A stretch of 17,824 bases of DNA from an uncultured Clostridium sp. (lineage in GTDB: Bacteria > Bacillota > Clostridia > Lachnospirales > Lachnospiraceae), in the NCBI GenBank assembly GCA_900543885.1, contig UQTA01000063.1:1-17824 (forward strand), in the 5' to 3' direction. Each line of letters opens with the position of its first letter. The first letter of the stretch is position 1. The notes under the pieces are model-generated. The model was not told where the DNA came from. It did not search any database and saw only the letters and a program-made list of their open reading frames with translations. Made by a program: the position numbers and the translations under genes. Positions 8,693 through 15,987 of the stretch are shown piece after piece.

Positions 8693-8704
8693 GAACATTT
8701 GTTC
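8693..8704. promoter_or_regulatory. LexA-like SOS box, distal (perfect GAAC-N4-GTTC)
   Basis: GAACATTTGTTC is a perfect GAAC-N4-GTTC palindrome, extended by a C on the left as in CGAAC. It lies ten bases upstream of the -35. With the proximal site it brackets the promoter. Confidence 0.7.
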
Positions 8705-8721
8705 TCTGTTAAAAAGAATAC

Positions 8722-8768
8722 AAAAAAGCACAGCAGCACTGTGTATTTTACACCTTACTGCCGTGCTT
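8722..8768 (-). terminator. Rho-independent terminator of galE
   Basis: On the minus strand, AAGCACGGCAG pairs with CTGCTGTGCTT (one G-U pair in RNA). An inner GTGTA/TACAC stem extends the hairpin, and the 3' arm runs into six T. It lies 66 bases past the galE stop and also insulates the repair operon downstream. Confidence 0.82.
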
Positions 8769-8833
8769 AAAGTCAAGTCACTACCACTGCTTATTACTTT
8801 GCACAATAGAAACCGGGGACTTCCTTAAATTTG

Positions 8834-9850
8834 TTAGTCTCTATATCCATTTGGGTTCATGCTCTGCCATTTCCAGGAATCTGCACACATTTCTTCGATT
8901 CCCTTTTCTGCTGTCCAGCCAAGCTCTTCTTTTGCCTTGGTACAGTCAGAGTAGCAGGTTGCGATATCTCCGTCTCTGCGAGGTTTTATCTCGTATTTCA
9001 AAGTCTTGCCGCAGGCTTTTTCATATGCGTGGAGAACATCTAATACGCTATAGCCAACACCGGTTCCCAGGTTGTAAATGCTGACGCCCTCTCTGGCTTC
9101 CAGCTTCTTCATAGCCTTTACATGACCTTTCGCCAGATCTACTACATGAATATAATCTCTGACGCCTGTTCCATCCGGAGTGTCATAATCATCACCAAAT
9201 ACGTTTAAATGATCCAGCTTTCCAATGGCAACCTGTGCAATATATGGTACCAGGTTGTTAGGGATACCCTTTGGATCTTCGCCAATAAGACCACTCTCAT
9301 GAGCACCGATCGGATTAAAATAACGAAGGAGAACTACGTTCCATTCCGGATCTGCTGTATGCAGGTCTGTAAGGATCTGCTCTAACATTCCCTTTGTCCG
9401 TCCATAAGGATTGGTGATCTCGCCCTTCGGACACTTTTCAGTGATCGGTATCTCAGCCGGATCTCCATAAACAGTTGCAGAAGAACTGAATACAATATTC
9501 TTGACATCATGTTTTCTCATCTCATCACAGAGGATCAAAGTGCCTGTAATGTTATTGTTATAATATTCCAGAGGTTTGTGAACGGATTCTCCTACTGCTT
9601 TTAAACCTGCAAAATGAATGACAGCCTCGATCTTTTCATTGTCAAAGATCTCTTTCACTTTTGGCTGGTCAAGCAGGTCTGCCTCATAAAATTTCAGTTT
9701 CTTACCTGTGATCTGCTCCACTCTGTCTAATGCCTTTTTACTGGAATTATAAAGATTATCTGCCACTACTACATCATATCCTGCATTTAACAGTTCTACA
9801 CAAGTATGACTTCCAATATATCCGGCTCCTCCGGTCACTAAAATAGCCAT
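8834..9850 (-). CDS. galE: UDP-glucose 4-epimerase
   Basis: 338 residues, full length for GalE, a cytosolic short-chain dehydrogenase that interconverts UDP-glucose and UDP-galactose with bound NAD. The nucleotide-binding motif is VTGGAGYIGSHTCVEL at the N terminus. FSSSATVYG supplies the catalytic serine region, and NPYGRTKGMLEQIL carries the YxxxK pair. LLRYFNPIGAHESG, GVRDYIHVVDLAKGHV and YNLGTGVGYSVLDV are all family hallmarks. AGGAGG eight bases before the ATG supports the start. It lies directly downstream of the sigK 3' half but has its own promoter and terminator, so it is probably a separate unit. It would supply galactosyl donors for surface polymers or run the Leloir pathway. Confidence 0.96.
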   Translation of the reverse strand: MAILVTGGAGYIGSHTCVELLNAGYDVVVADNLYNSSKKALDRVEQITGKKLKFYEADLLDQPKVKEIFDNEKIEAVIHFAGLKAVGESVHKPLEYYNNNITGTLILCDEMRKHDVKNIVFSSSATVYGDPAEIPITEKCPKGEITNPYGRTKGMLEQILTDLHTADPEWNVVLLRYFNPIGAHESGLIGEDPKGIPNNLVPYIAQVAIGKLDHLNVFGDDYDTPDGTGVRDYIHVVDLAKGHVKAMKKLEAREGVSIYNLGTGVGYSVLDVLHAYEKACGKTLKYEIKPRRDGDIATCYSDCTKAKEELGWTAEKGIEEMCADSWKWQSMNPNGYRD

Positions 9851-9889
9851 TTCATTATCCTCCTTGTTTCTTACATCTTTCTTCCAAGA

Positions 9890-9904
9890 AAGTCTCTGAG
9901 ACTT
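9890..9904. promoter_or_regulatory. Palindrome in the galE leader, possible operator
   Basis: AAGTCTC-T-GAGACTT is a perfect inverted repeat with 7-bp arms and a one-base centre. It lies about 12 bases after the galE -10, just past the expected start. There is no T run, so it is not a terminator. A repressor site is one reading; no regulator is identified. Confidence 0.4.
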
Positions 9905-9915
9905 CTATTGTTAAT

Positions 9916-9944
9916 AGTATACCGTTAATTTCCCATAATAACAA
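9916..9944 (-). promoter_or_regulatory. Sigma-A promoter of galE
   Basis: Minus strand TTGTTA (9944-9939), 17-base spacer, TATACT (9921-9916). This near-consensus promoter is about 65 bases upstream of the galE ATG and starts 27 bases after the sigK stop codon, so galE does not depend on sigK transcription. Confidence 0.75.
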
Positions 9945-9970
9945 TGCACATTTTTTCTTTCTTGTTATGA

Positions 9971-10378
9971 TTATCTATTAACTATTTTATCTATGACCTT
10001 ATGTTGTTCAAATACATCCCGCATTTTCCCAATGGCCCTTTTTTCGATCCTGCTTACATAAGACCGCGAGATTCCCAAAACTGCAGCAACCTCCCTCTGG
10101 GTATGCTCTTTTCCCCTGAACAGACCATAACGCATGGCGATCACCTGCTTTTCGCTTTCTGTAAGGCATGCTTCATAAGCTTCATATAATTCTTTAATAT
10201 CCTGATCTAAAATCAGCTGGTCAATCGTCCTGGGATTTTCCATTTCGATCACATCCACCAGGCTGACTGTTTCCCCATCCTTATCCGTGCCAATGGGTTC
10301 AAACAAAGATACCTCTTTTGCCCTTTTTTTGCCTGCTCTGAGAACCATAAGGATCTCATTTGCTATCCTCACTCCCAT
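9971..10378 (-). CDS. sigK: RNA polymerase sigma-K, 3' half (separated by an intervening element)
   Basis: C-terminal half of the late mother-cell sporulation sigma factor, equivalent to spoIIIC of Bacillus subtilis. The native part runs from 10357 to the stop at 9971 (128 codons), starting EILMVLRAGKKRAKEVSL. It includes the region 3 segment DPIGTD-like (EPIGTDKDGETVSLVDV) and the region 4 helix-turn-helix (TQREVAAVLGISRSYVSRIE) that contacts the -35. As it stands, the frame opens inside the element at an ATG at 10378, which adds seven foreign residues (MGVRIAN) and has no good Shine-Dalgarno, so it is probably not made until the element leaves. Joined to 15999-16265 it gives an in-frame 217-residue sigma factor. 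The recombinase gene overlaps this ORF by 23 bases in another frame. Confidence 0.93.
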   Translation of the reverse strand: MGVRIANEILMVLRAGKKRAKEVSLFEPIGTDKDGETVSLVDVIEMENPRTIDQLILDQDIKELYEAYEACLTESEKQVIAMRYGLFRGKEHTQREVAAVLGISRSYVSRIEKRAIGKMRDVFEQHKVIDKIVNR

Positions 10379-12029
10379 TCATCTTTTCCTGATCTCCAGC
10401 CAGCACCACCCGGGCATTTGAACCGTTCCATATGACCTTCTGGATTAATTGCCGGAGGCATTCTCTCTTTTGAGCCGCAGATGCCTGATCTGCCATTTCT
10501 TTCCATTCACACATCTTTTTGCAAAGCGCATTCCTATCTTCGCAATCAAATGTGTGACAGGAAACCAGACTCTCTGATCTTCGGATCTGCGCCTTGGTCT
10601 TTTGTATCTCTTCTCCCAGCCTCTTGATCCGTTTTTCAACCAGCCGCCGGGCCTCCTCTTCTTTCAGATCCGCCAGCGAATCAATCAGCCTTTCCATTTT
10701 TGCTTCCTGTTCTTCTTTGTTCTTTTTCTGAATGCGAAGATTTTGATCCTGTTCCCCCTGATTTTCCATATAGAATTTTCTGATTTCCTTTAACAATCTG
10801 ACAAAGGTTTCAGGATCACCTGACAGTTTCTTTATTTCTTCCCAAACCGCCATATCCAGCGCATTGCCGCTCACATTTTTCACTTCACACAACTTTCTAT
10901 GACTTCTTTCCTTGGATTTACAGATGTAAGTATACACCTGTTTCCCATCATGGTTTTTCCGGTCTGTAAGTTTAGGATACATTTTACTATGGCAGCTGCA
11001 ATATAAAATTCCTGTAAGGAGTGCCTCATTCATCTGCGGTTTCCGATGATTTTTTAACTTGTTTCGCTCCAGGGAATTTTGTACCCGAACCCAGTTTCTT
11101 CCTGAAATCAATCCTAAATGTTCTCCGACTGTAATGATCCATTGATCTACCGGACGATTTATGGTTGTACGTCCCTTTTCCTGATCCGTCCGGTTATACG
11201 CTATCATTCCATGGATCCCATCAAAGCTTTCTTTTTTCCCCCACAGATCTGCCTTCCTGTCAGTAAAATACTGATACGCATCCAGATCTGCCGCCATATA
11301 AACCGGATTTTGCAAAATCCCCTTTATGGAAAAGCGTGTAAAATATTTTCCTTTCCTGGTTTTGATTTCCTGACGCATCAGCTCTGCTTCTACTGCTGTC
11401 AGTGAATCATATTTCATATAAAGCTGAAAAATCAGCAAAACCAGATCCTGCTCTTCTTTTACAGCCTTTAATTTACAGATTTTTCTTGTTTTTCCATCTA
11501 CGCAAACCTTGTTAACAGCTTCTGACCTATATCCAAGAGGTGTAACTCCTCCCAGCCATCGCCCTGTTTTCGCAAGTTCATGCATGTTGTCACGGATACG
11601 TTCCGCAATCGTTTCTCTCTCTAATTGTGAGAAAACAGAGGCAATATACATCATGGCTCTTCCCATAGGCGTTGCTGTATCAAACTGCTCACGGATCGAC
11701 ACAAACGCGATCCCCAGTCGTGAAAGTTCTTCGATCAGTCCTGAAAAGTCCCCGATGTTGCGGCTGATCCGGTCCAGACGGTATACAATGATCTCCGACA
11801 GTTCCCTGTTTCTCGCTGCAGTCATCATTTTCTTAAAGCCCGGCCGGTTCAGGTTCCCACCTGAAAATCCCTCATCTTCGTATACAACAATATTTTTAAC
11901 CGCCTCTTCTCCTTTCTGGATACGAATGTACTCTCTGCATAGTTCTATCTGGTTTTCTATGCTTTCCCCTTTTCCGGTAAATTTTGATTTTCGGGAGTAA
12001 ACAGCAATAAATACCTTTCTTTCAGTCAT
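10356..12029 (-). CDS. Large serine recombinase of the sigK intervening element (SpoIVCA-like role)
   Basis: 557 residues from the ATG at 12029, chosen because AGGG lies five bases before it. A GTG at 12050 in the same frame would add seven residues. The N-terminal resolvase domain shows YSRKS, whose final serine (about residue 15) is the expected nucleophile, plus SIENQ, VVYEDEGFSGGNLNRPGF and VYRLDRISRN. A Recombinase domain (GGVTPLGYRSE, then SIKGILQNPVYM) follows, then a zinc ribbon with CSC...C...C (about residues 345-390) and a long charged coiled coil. This is the architecture of large serine integrases. Encoded within the element at the edge touching the sigK 3' half, it is the expected enzyme for excision. 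Its TGA stop spans the junction: T is in the shared core and GA belongs to sigK. In the excised circle the frame would gain seven residues (CYPHTKA). Confidence 0.93.
   Translation of the reverse strand: MTERKVFIAVYSRKSKFTGKGESIENQIELCREYIRIQKGEEAVKNIVVYEDEGFSGGNLNRPGFKKMMTAARNRELSEIIVYRLDRISRNIGDFSGLIEELSRLGIAFVSIREQFDTATPMGRAMMYIASVFSQLERETIAERIRDNMHELAKTGRWLGGVTPLGYRSEAVNKVCVDGKTRKICKLKAVKEEQDLVLLIFQLYMKYDSLTAVEAELMRQEIKTRKGKYFTRFSIKGILQNPVYMAADLDAYQYFTDRKADLWGKKESFDGIHGMIAYNRTDQEKGRTTINRPVDQWIITVGEHLGLISGRNWVRVQNSLERNKLKNHRKPQMNEALLTGILYCSCHSKMYPKLTDRKNHDGKQVYTYICKSKERSHRKLCEVKNVSGNALDMAVWEEIKKLSGDPETFVRLLKEIRKFYMENQGEQDQNLRIQKKNKEEQEAKMERLIDSLADLKEEEARRLVEKRIKRLGEEIQKTKAQIRRSESLVSCHTFDCEDRNALCKKMCEWKEMADQASAAQKRECLRQLIQKVIWNGSNARVVLAGDQEKMNGSEDSK
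10358..10372. repeat. Element-chromosome junction next to sigK 3' half (att site)
   Basis: Plus strand ATTT (10358-10361; AAAT on the coding strand) followed by the element arm GCTATCCTCAC (10362-10372). The other junction carries the same core and the inverted arm. The shared coding-strand core is AAATG at both ends (10361-10357 here). Confidence 0.85.
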
Positions 12030-12196
12030 ATATACCCTGTGCATTTTCACGCATCCGGGGTAATTCCCACCTTTTCAGCTATTATTACTAACATCCTATG
12101 ACATTAAATCAATCTTCATCTTTTTTCTTTGATCGATGGGTAATACTAAGACAAGTTTATTACTTCATATATTGCTACACAAGGAGGTGACTGACT

Positions 12197-12400
12197 ATTT
12201 CCCGAAAACAACCAGATATTCCTCTGATCGTATATTTTCCTCAAACAGACGAAGGCAAATCCAAACTGGCGATACAGACTGCTTATGCACATGCTGATGC
12301 TGTGGAGCAGTTTTTGCAAACTCTGGACTGTCCCACCCTGCAAAAAATCCAGCTTATAGATGCTGTCATATCTGCAGTCAAAAAATCAGGACTTTTTTGA
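12197..12400 (+). CDS. Small protein of the sigK element, candidate recombination directionality factor
   Basis: A 67-codon plus-strand ORF that is easy to miss because it lacks an ATG, GTG or TTG start. AAGGAGG at 12181-12187 is a near-perfect Shine-Dalgarno, and nine bases later comes ATT at 12197. A TGA closes the same frame at 12188-12190, so only ATT or the too-close CTG at 12191 can initiate. The product reads SRKQPDIPLIVYFPQTDEG, then an alanine-rich helix (AIQTAYAHADAVEQFLQTL) and a second helix ending VKKSGLF. I do not recognise the family. It is divergent from the recombinase and overlaps the end of the GtrA-like gene tail to tail by 15 bases. In C. difficile a small skin-encoded protein is the directionality factor that permits excision, and the position and size fit that role, but this is inference. 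Confidence 0.6.
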   Translation: MSRKQPDIPLIVYFPQTDEGKSKLAIQTAYAHADAVEQFLQTLDCPTLQKIQLIDAVISAVKKSGLF

Positions 12401-12898
12401 ACCTGGCATGATCCAGAATTTCATTGCAGGATAGCTCATTGCAACCTGTACAACAATATTAACCCCATTGGCCAAGGTGGGGATCAAAGCCTGGGGAATA
12501 AAGCCCAAATGACTGAAAAATGCCTGACTGTAGGCCGGAAGCGCTGCTGATACGATCACCAGGATAACAGCCAGGCACACATATCTTGGCACAGCCTGGG
12601 CAAAAGCTGCATTAGACCGGAACACATAATTTTTCTGTACATAAAAGTTTACAGCCTGTGCTGCTGCCGTTGCTGCAAGGAAACTTAAAAATCCGCATAA
12701 TCCCAGGTCACTTTCTACTTGTGTATACCGGAAAATAAAAAACTGAAAAGGCGTCTGAGCCATGGATGAAAAAATAAATCCCGTGCAAAACCACATTACA
12801 ACAAAATTTACGATCGTAGCCACATTTGAAAGCAGGTTAAATAAAATAAATTCCCACAGATCTGGATGGTTTTTGATCCATTCTTTTGCTTTTATCAT
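12386..12898 (-). CDS. GtrA-like membrane protein
   Basis: 170 residues with about four hydrophobic helices (near residues 17-45, 68-85, 103-125 and 135-160) and the GtrA-family feature of an FNLLSNVATIVNFVVMW first helix with a FYVQKNYVFRS loop. Family members are small four-helix membrane proteins thought to help move polyprenyl-phosphate-linked sugars across the membrane in glucosylation of O-antigen, teichoic acids or arabinogalactan. Its ATG overlaps the stop of the GH3 gene in an ATGA junction (12898-12895), so translation is coupled. No glycosyltransferase partner is present in the element. Its link to the glycosidase is unclear. Confidence 0.8.
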   Translation of the reverse strand: MIKAKEWIKNHPDLWEFILFNLLSNVATIVNFVVMWFCTGFIFSSMAQTPFQFFIFRYTQVESDLGLCGFLSFLAATAAAQAVNFYVQKNYVFRSNAAFAQAVPRYVCLAVILVIVSAALPAYSQAFFSHLGFIPQALIPTLANGVNIVVQVAMSYPAMKFWIMPGSKKS

Positions 12899-15330
12899 AA
12901 GCGCTGCTCCTTTCCGGCAAGTAATTTTTCATATGCCTTATTTTCCTTCTGATTGCTGAAATATCCTTTAACCAGCTTTTTTAAACCTGTAAAAATATGT
13001 CCATTTACCATATCTACTATTCCGTAAACCATTTCCATGCTCACTCCTCCGCCTGTCATTTTTGCAATGGCCCGAAATGGCATATTGTAAATAAACAAAA
13101 TGTTCAAATCTGGTTTTCCATTTTCTTCACTTTTTTTCTTTTTATCTGTTAAAATCCGGTAAACAAAACGGGCCAGACCGCTTTTTGCATAATACAGCTG
13201 ACAGATCGCATCATTGATCCCCAGCTCTCCGCTCCATCTTCCATCAGGGATCGGATGCCCCAAAAGTACTTCAAATTCCGATGCGTCCACTTTATTGATA
13301 AGTCCGCTGTAATAGGAAGGAAGCTGCTCTTTTTGGTATGGTATTTCCTTTGTTGTACCGTTCACAAACAATTTTCCTGACAACCGGATATCTGCCACAC
13401 AGGCGCCTACCATAACCAGATATTCCCCTTCCTCGATCTCCCAGTGTTTTGTTTTTACATTCCAATAGCGAAACGTCTTATCATCAAAAGGAATTTTTAC
13501 ACTTTTGCTTTCTCCTGCTTTTAAGAAAACTTTCTGGAACCCTTTTAATTCTTTTTGCGGACGAAAAACAGCTGAATCCGGAAAACCGATATAAAGCTGG
13601 GCTGTTTCTGCTCCGTCCCTTTTTCCTGTATTGGTGATCGTAAACCGGACACCTTCCTGGTCAACTTTCAATCCGGAATATGTAAATTCCGTATAAGAAA
13701 GGCCATATCCAAAGGGATACTGAAATCTGACAATGCTGGTGTCGTAATAACGATAACCTACAAAAAGTCCCTCTCTGTATTCACTGGTACGTTCTGAAGC
13801 CGGAAAATACCGGAATGTAGGCGTATCCTCATAGCGCAGAGGATATGTTTCTGCCAAACGTCCCGATGGATTAATGATTCCTGTCAGAATATCCAAAACA
13901 GCTCCTGCGCTTGCCTGACCTCCCAGATACCCATGTAAAATAGCTTTCAGGCAATGCTGCCATGGCATTTCCACGCTGGATCCGGCGCTTAAAACTCCCA
14001 CCAGATTTGGATTCACCTTTACCAGTTCTCCAAGCAGATTGATCTGATTCTGCGGAATCCGCATATGCCCACGGTCCAATCCTTCTGATTCGCTGATTTC
14101 ATCCAGACCAAAGCAGTAAAGAACAACCTCCGCCTTTGCTGCAAGCTCTAATGCCTCTTTTTCCAGGGCTGCATCTGCGTTTCCATTTCGTAAATAACCA
14201 CGGGACATTCCTACTACACAAAGATCGTACTGATGGATCATCTTTTCCATAGATTCTACTTCAAATGGATTTACCATGGAAGATCCAGCTCCCTGATAAC
14301 GCGGCTGAAAAGCAAAATCACCAATTAAAGCTACCTTCATTTTCCCTTTTAACGGAAGGATTTCTTCCTCATTTTTAAGAAGCACCGCGCTCTGCGCTGC
14401 TGCTTTTTTTGCAAGCTCATGATGGGTTTTTGGATCAAAGCCCTTTTCTCCAGATCTTTTCTTTTCACTTAAGTCGCAAACCGCTGTCAGCACCTGATCG
14501 ACGCAAAGATCCAGTTCCTCCTGTGAGATCCGCCCTTCTTTCACCGCCCTCAGCAATTCTCTTGCTGAATCCAGTCCAGGCGCCGGCATTTCCAGGTCAG
14601 ACTGGCAGCGAACCCCTTCAACATGATCATTGGATCCACCCCAGTCTGTAACTACCAGTCCGTCAAAGCCCCATTCATTTCGCAGAATATCTACAAGCAA
14701 TTCTTTATTTTCATTTGCATAAGCCTCATTTACCTGGTTATAGCTGGTCATGATGGCCCTGGCATTTCCTTCTTTTACAGCAATTTCAAAGCCCGTCAGA
14801 TAGATTTCCCGAAGAGTTCTTTCATCTACCACTGCATCCATGGCCATACGTCGTTTTTCCTGGCTGTTTACTGCAAAATGTTTGGGGCATGCATAAACAT
14901 CCTGACTTTGTATGCCTCTTATATAAGCCGCAGCCATTTTACCGGATAAATAAGGATCCTCTGAAAAATATTCAAAATTTCTTCCACAAAGAGGACTTCT
15001 TTTTATATTTAATCCAGGTCCTAATACAATATCTACATCCTGAGCCGCAGCTTCTTCTCCTAAAGCTTTTCCGATCTCCTCGCCTAAAACCGGATCCCAG
15101 CTATTTGCAATGGCAGCTGCCGTAGGAAAACAAGTTGCTTTTAAAGATTCATTTAAACCCAGATGATCTCCTGTTCCTGCCTGTTTTCTGATTCCGTGAG
15201 GACCATCTGAAAGAAAAATGGAAGGAATAGACAGACGGGGGATGTCCCTCGTCTGCCAAACTGTTTTACCACTTAACAAAGCCGCCTTTTCTTCCAGGGT
15301 CAGTTTTTCAAGTAATTCTTTATGCTTCAA
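12895..15330 (-). CDS. Glycoside hydrolase family 3 beta-glucosidase-like enzyme
   Basis: 811 residues, no signal peptide, so probably cytosolic. The N-terminal (beta/alpha)8 domain starts LTLEEKAALLSGK and contains SDGPHGIRKQAG, GPGLNIKRSPLCGRNFEYFSEDP, CPKHFAVNSQE and VVTDWGG, whose aspartate (about residue 229) is the expected nucleophile. The second domain has KVALIGDFA, GAGSSMVNP and SESEGLDRGHMRIP with a candidate acid/base glutamate. A fibronectin-III-like domain follows (AQLYIGFPDSAVFRPQKELKGF), then about 110 further residues with YYSGLINKVDASEFEVLLG, as in other clostridial GH3 enzymes. It should release glucose or a similar sugar from beta-linked oligosaccharides; the substrate is not readable. 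The start is TTG at 15330 with GGAGG eight bases upstream. It is the first gene of a two-gene cargo operon and is divergent from the broken LysR gene. Confidence 0.92.
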   Translation of the reverse strand: MKHKELLEKLTLEEKAALLSGKTVWQTRDIPRLSIPSIFLSDGPHGIRKQAGTGDHLGLNESLKATCFPTAAAIANSWDPVLGEEIGKALGEEAAAQDVDIVLGPGLNIKRSPLCGRNFEYFSEDPYLSGKMAAAYIRGIQSQDVYACPKHFAVNSQEKRRMAMDAVVDERTLREIYLTGFEIAVKEGNARAIMTSYNQVNEAYANENKELLVDILRNEWGFDGLVVTDWGGSNDHVEGVRCQSDLEMPAPGLDSARELLRAVKEGRISQEELDLCVDQVLTAVCDLSEKKRSGEKGFDPKTHHELAKKAAAQSAVLLKNEEEILPLKGKMKVALIGDFAFQPRYQGAGSSMVNPFEVESMEKMIHQYDLCVVGMSRGYLRNGNADAALEKEALELAAKAEVVLYCFGLDEISESEGLDRGHMRIPQNQINLLGELVKVNPNLVGVLSAGSSVEMPWQHCLKAILHGYLGGQASAGAVLDILTGIINPSGRLAETYPLRYEDTPTFRYFPASERTSEYREGLFVGYRYYDTSIVRFQYPFGYGLSYTEFTYSGLKVDQEGVRFTITNTGKRDGAETAQLYIGFPDSAVFRPQKELKGFQKVFLKAGESKSVKIPFDDKTFRYWNVKTKHWEIEEGEYLVMVGACVADIRLSGKLFVNGTTKEIPYQKEQLPSYYSGLINKVDASEFEVLLGHPIPDGRWSGELGINDAICQLYYAKSGLARFVYRILTDKKKKSEENGKPDLNILFIYNMPFRAIAKMTGGGVSMEMVYGIVDMVNGHIFTGLKKLVKGYFSNQKENKAYEKLLAGKEQRL

Positions 15331-15448
15331 AGTTCTTTCCTCCGTCTCTTATTCGCTTCTTTACTTATGAAGCCTGTTCCATCTTTTTCATCTTTGTTGT
15401 ATGAACGTTTGATTTTTCAATGCTCCATTTTTGTATAAGACGGATTAT

Positions 15449-15478
15449 AGTATAACTCTGCTGACTACTTTCCTGCAA
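15449..15478 (-). promoter_or_regulatory. Candidate promoter of the GH3-GtrA operon
   Basis: Minus strand TTGCAG (15478-15473), 18-base spacer, TATACT (15454-15449). An overlapping TATAAT (15449-15444) is an alternative -10. It lies about 120 bases upstream of the GH3 start in the gap shared with the LysR remnant. Confidence 0.5.
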
Positions 15479-15578
15479 CTCCCGCTGTACCAAATTCTTT
15501 CTATTAGCAGCAATTGCAATTCCGTTTTACCGTTAAATCACAAAATTGACCACCAGACCTTTCAGCAAAGAAAATCCC

Positions 15579-15987
15579 ATGATAAATACAAGGTATAAAA
15601 TAAAATTCTTTGCTTACAGTACAATCTTTAATGCCCCAAGATTCGTAATCTTTGTGCAAACCGGCACTTTGTCAGAAGCAGCTGAGATCCTGCATCTGTC
15701 ACAGCCTGCGCTGAGCAGAAATATTAAAAAACTGGAAGAAGATCTGGGATTGACTCTGTTTGAACGAACTAAGAATAAATTAAGTTTGAATAAAAATGGG
15801 GAAGTGAAACCCTGATGTTCGCCCTTCCAAAAGATCATAAATACGCAAACAAAAAAAGCCTGTCCTTCTCTGCCCTGTTTTGTAACAGATGTATCCGAAA
15901 ATCACCGGGTTACTCTGGCAAACCGGATTTCAATTCCCATTTCCGACCCGGAAGCCACTGTTACCTACTATCTGATCATGCTTTTGT
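15579..15987 (+). pseudogene. Decayed LysR-family transcriptional regulator
   Basis: The N-terminal winged helix is well preserved: TGTLSEAAEILHLSQPALSRNIKKLEED, followed by LFERTKNKLSLNKNGE. It then ends at TGA 15813-15815, after about 80 codons instead of about 300. The start looks altered, with the usual MxxxQLxYF opening missing. In a second frame from 15816, FALPKDHKYANKKSLSF matches the beginning of a LysR effector domain. In the other shifted frame, FVTDVSENHRVTLANRISIP up to YYLIML resembles a LysR C-terminal region and runs right to the attachment-site arm. This indicates internal deletions and frameshifts. The divergent arrangement suggests it once controlled the GH3 operon. The N-terminal call is firm; the last fragment is tentative. 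Confidence 0.75.

Noticed and set aside
8624..8806. N-terminal extension of the radical SAM protein to a start at 8806.
   Set aside because: It would translate the promoter, both LexA-like boxes and the galE terminator; the ATG at 8623 has a Shine-Dalgarno and matches the family start.
12146..12343. A 65-codon minus-strand ORF in the recombinase-GtrA gap.
   Set aside because: It runs antisense to the plus-strand ORF with the AAGGAGG site, has no Shine-Dalgarno of its own and a composition unlike real proteins.
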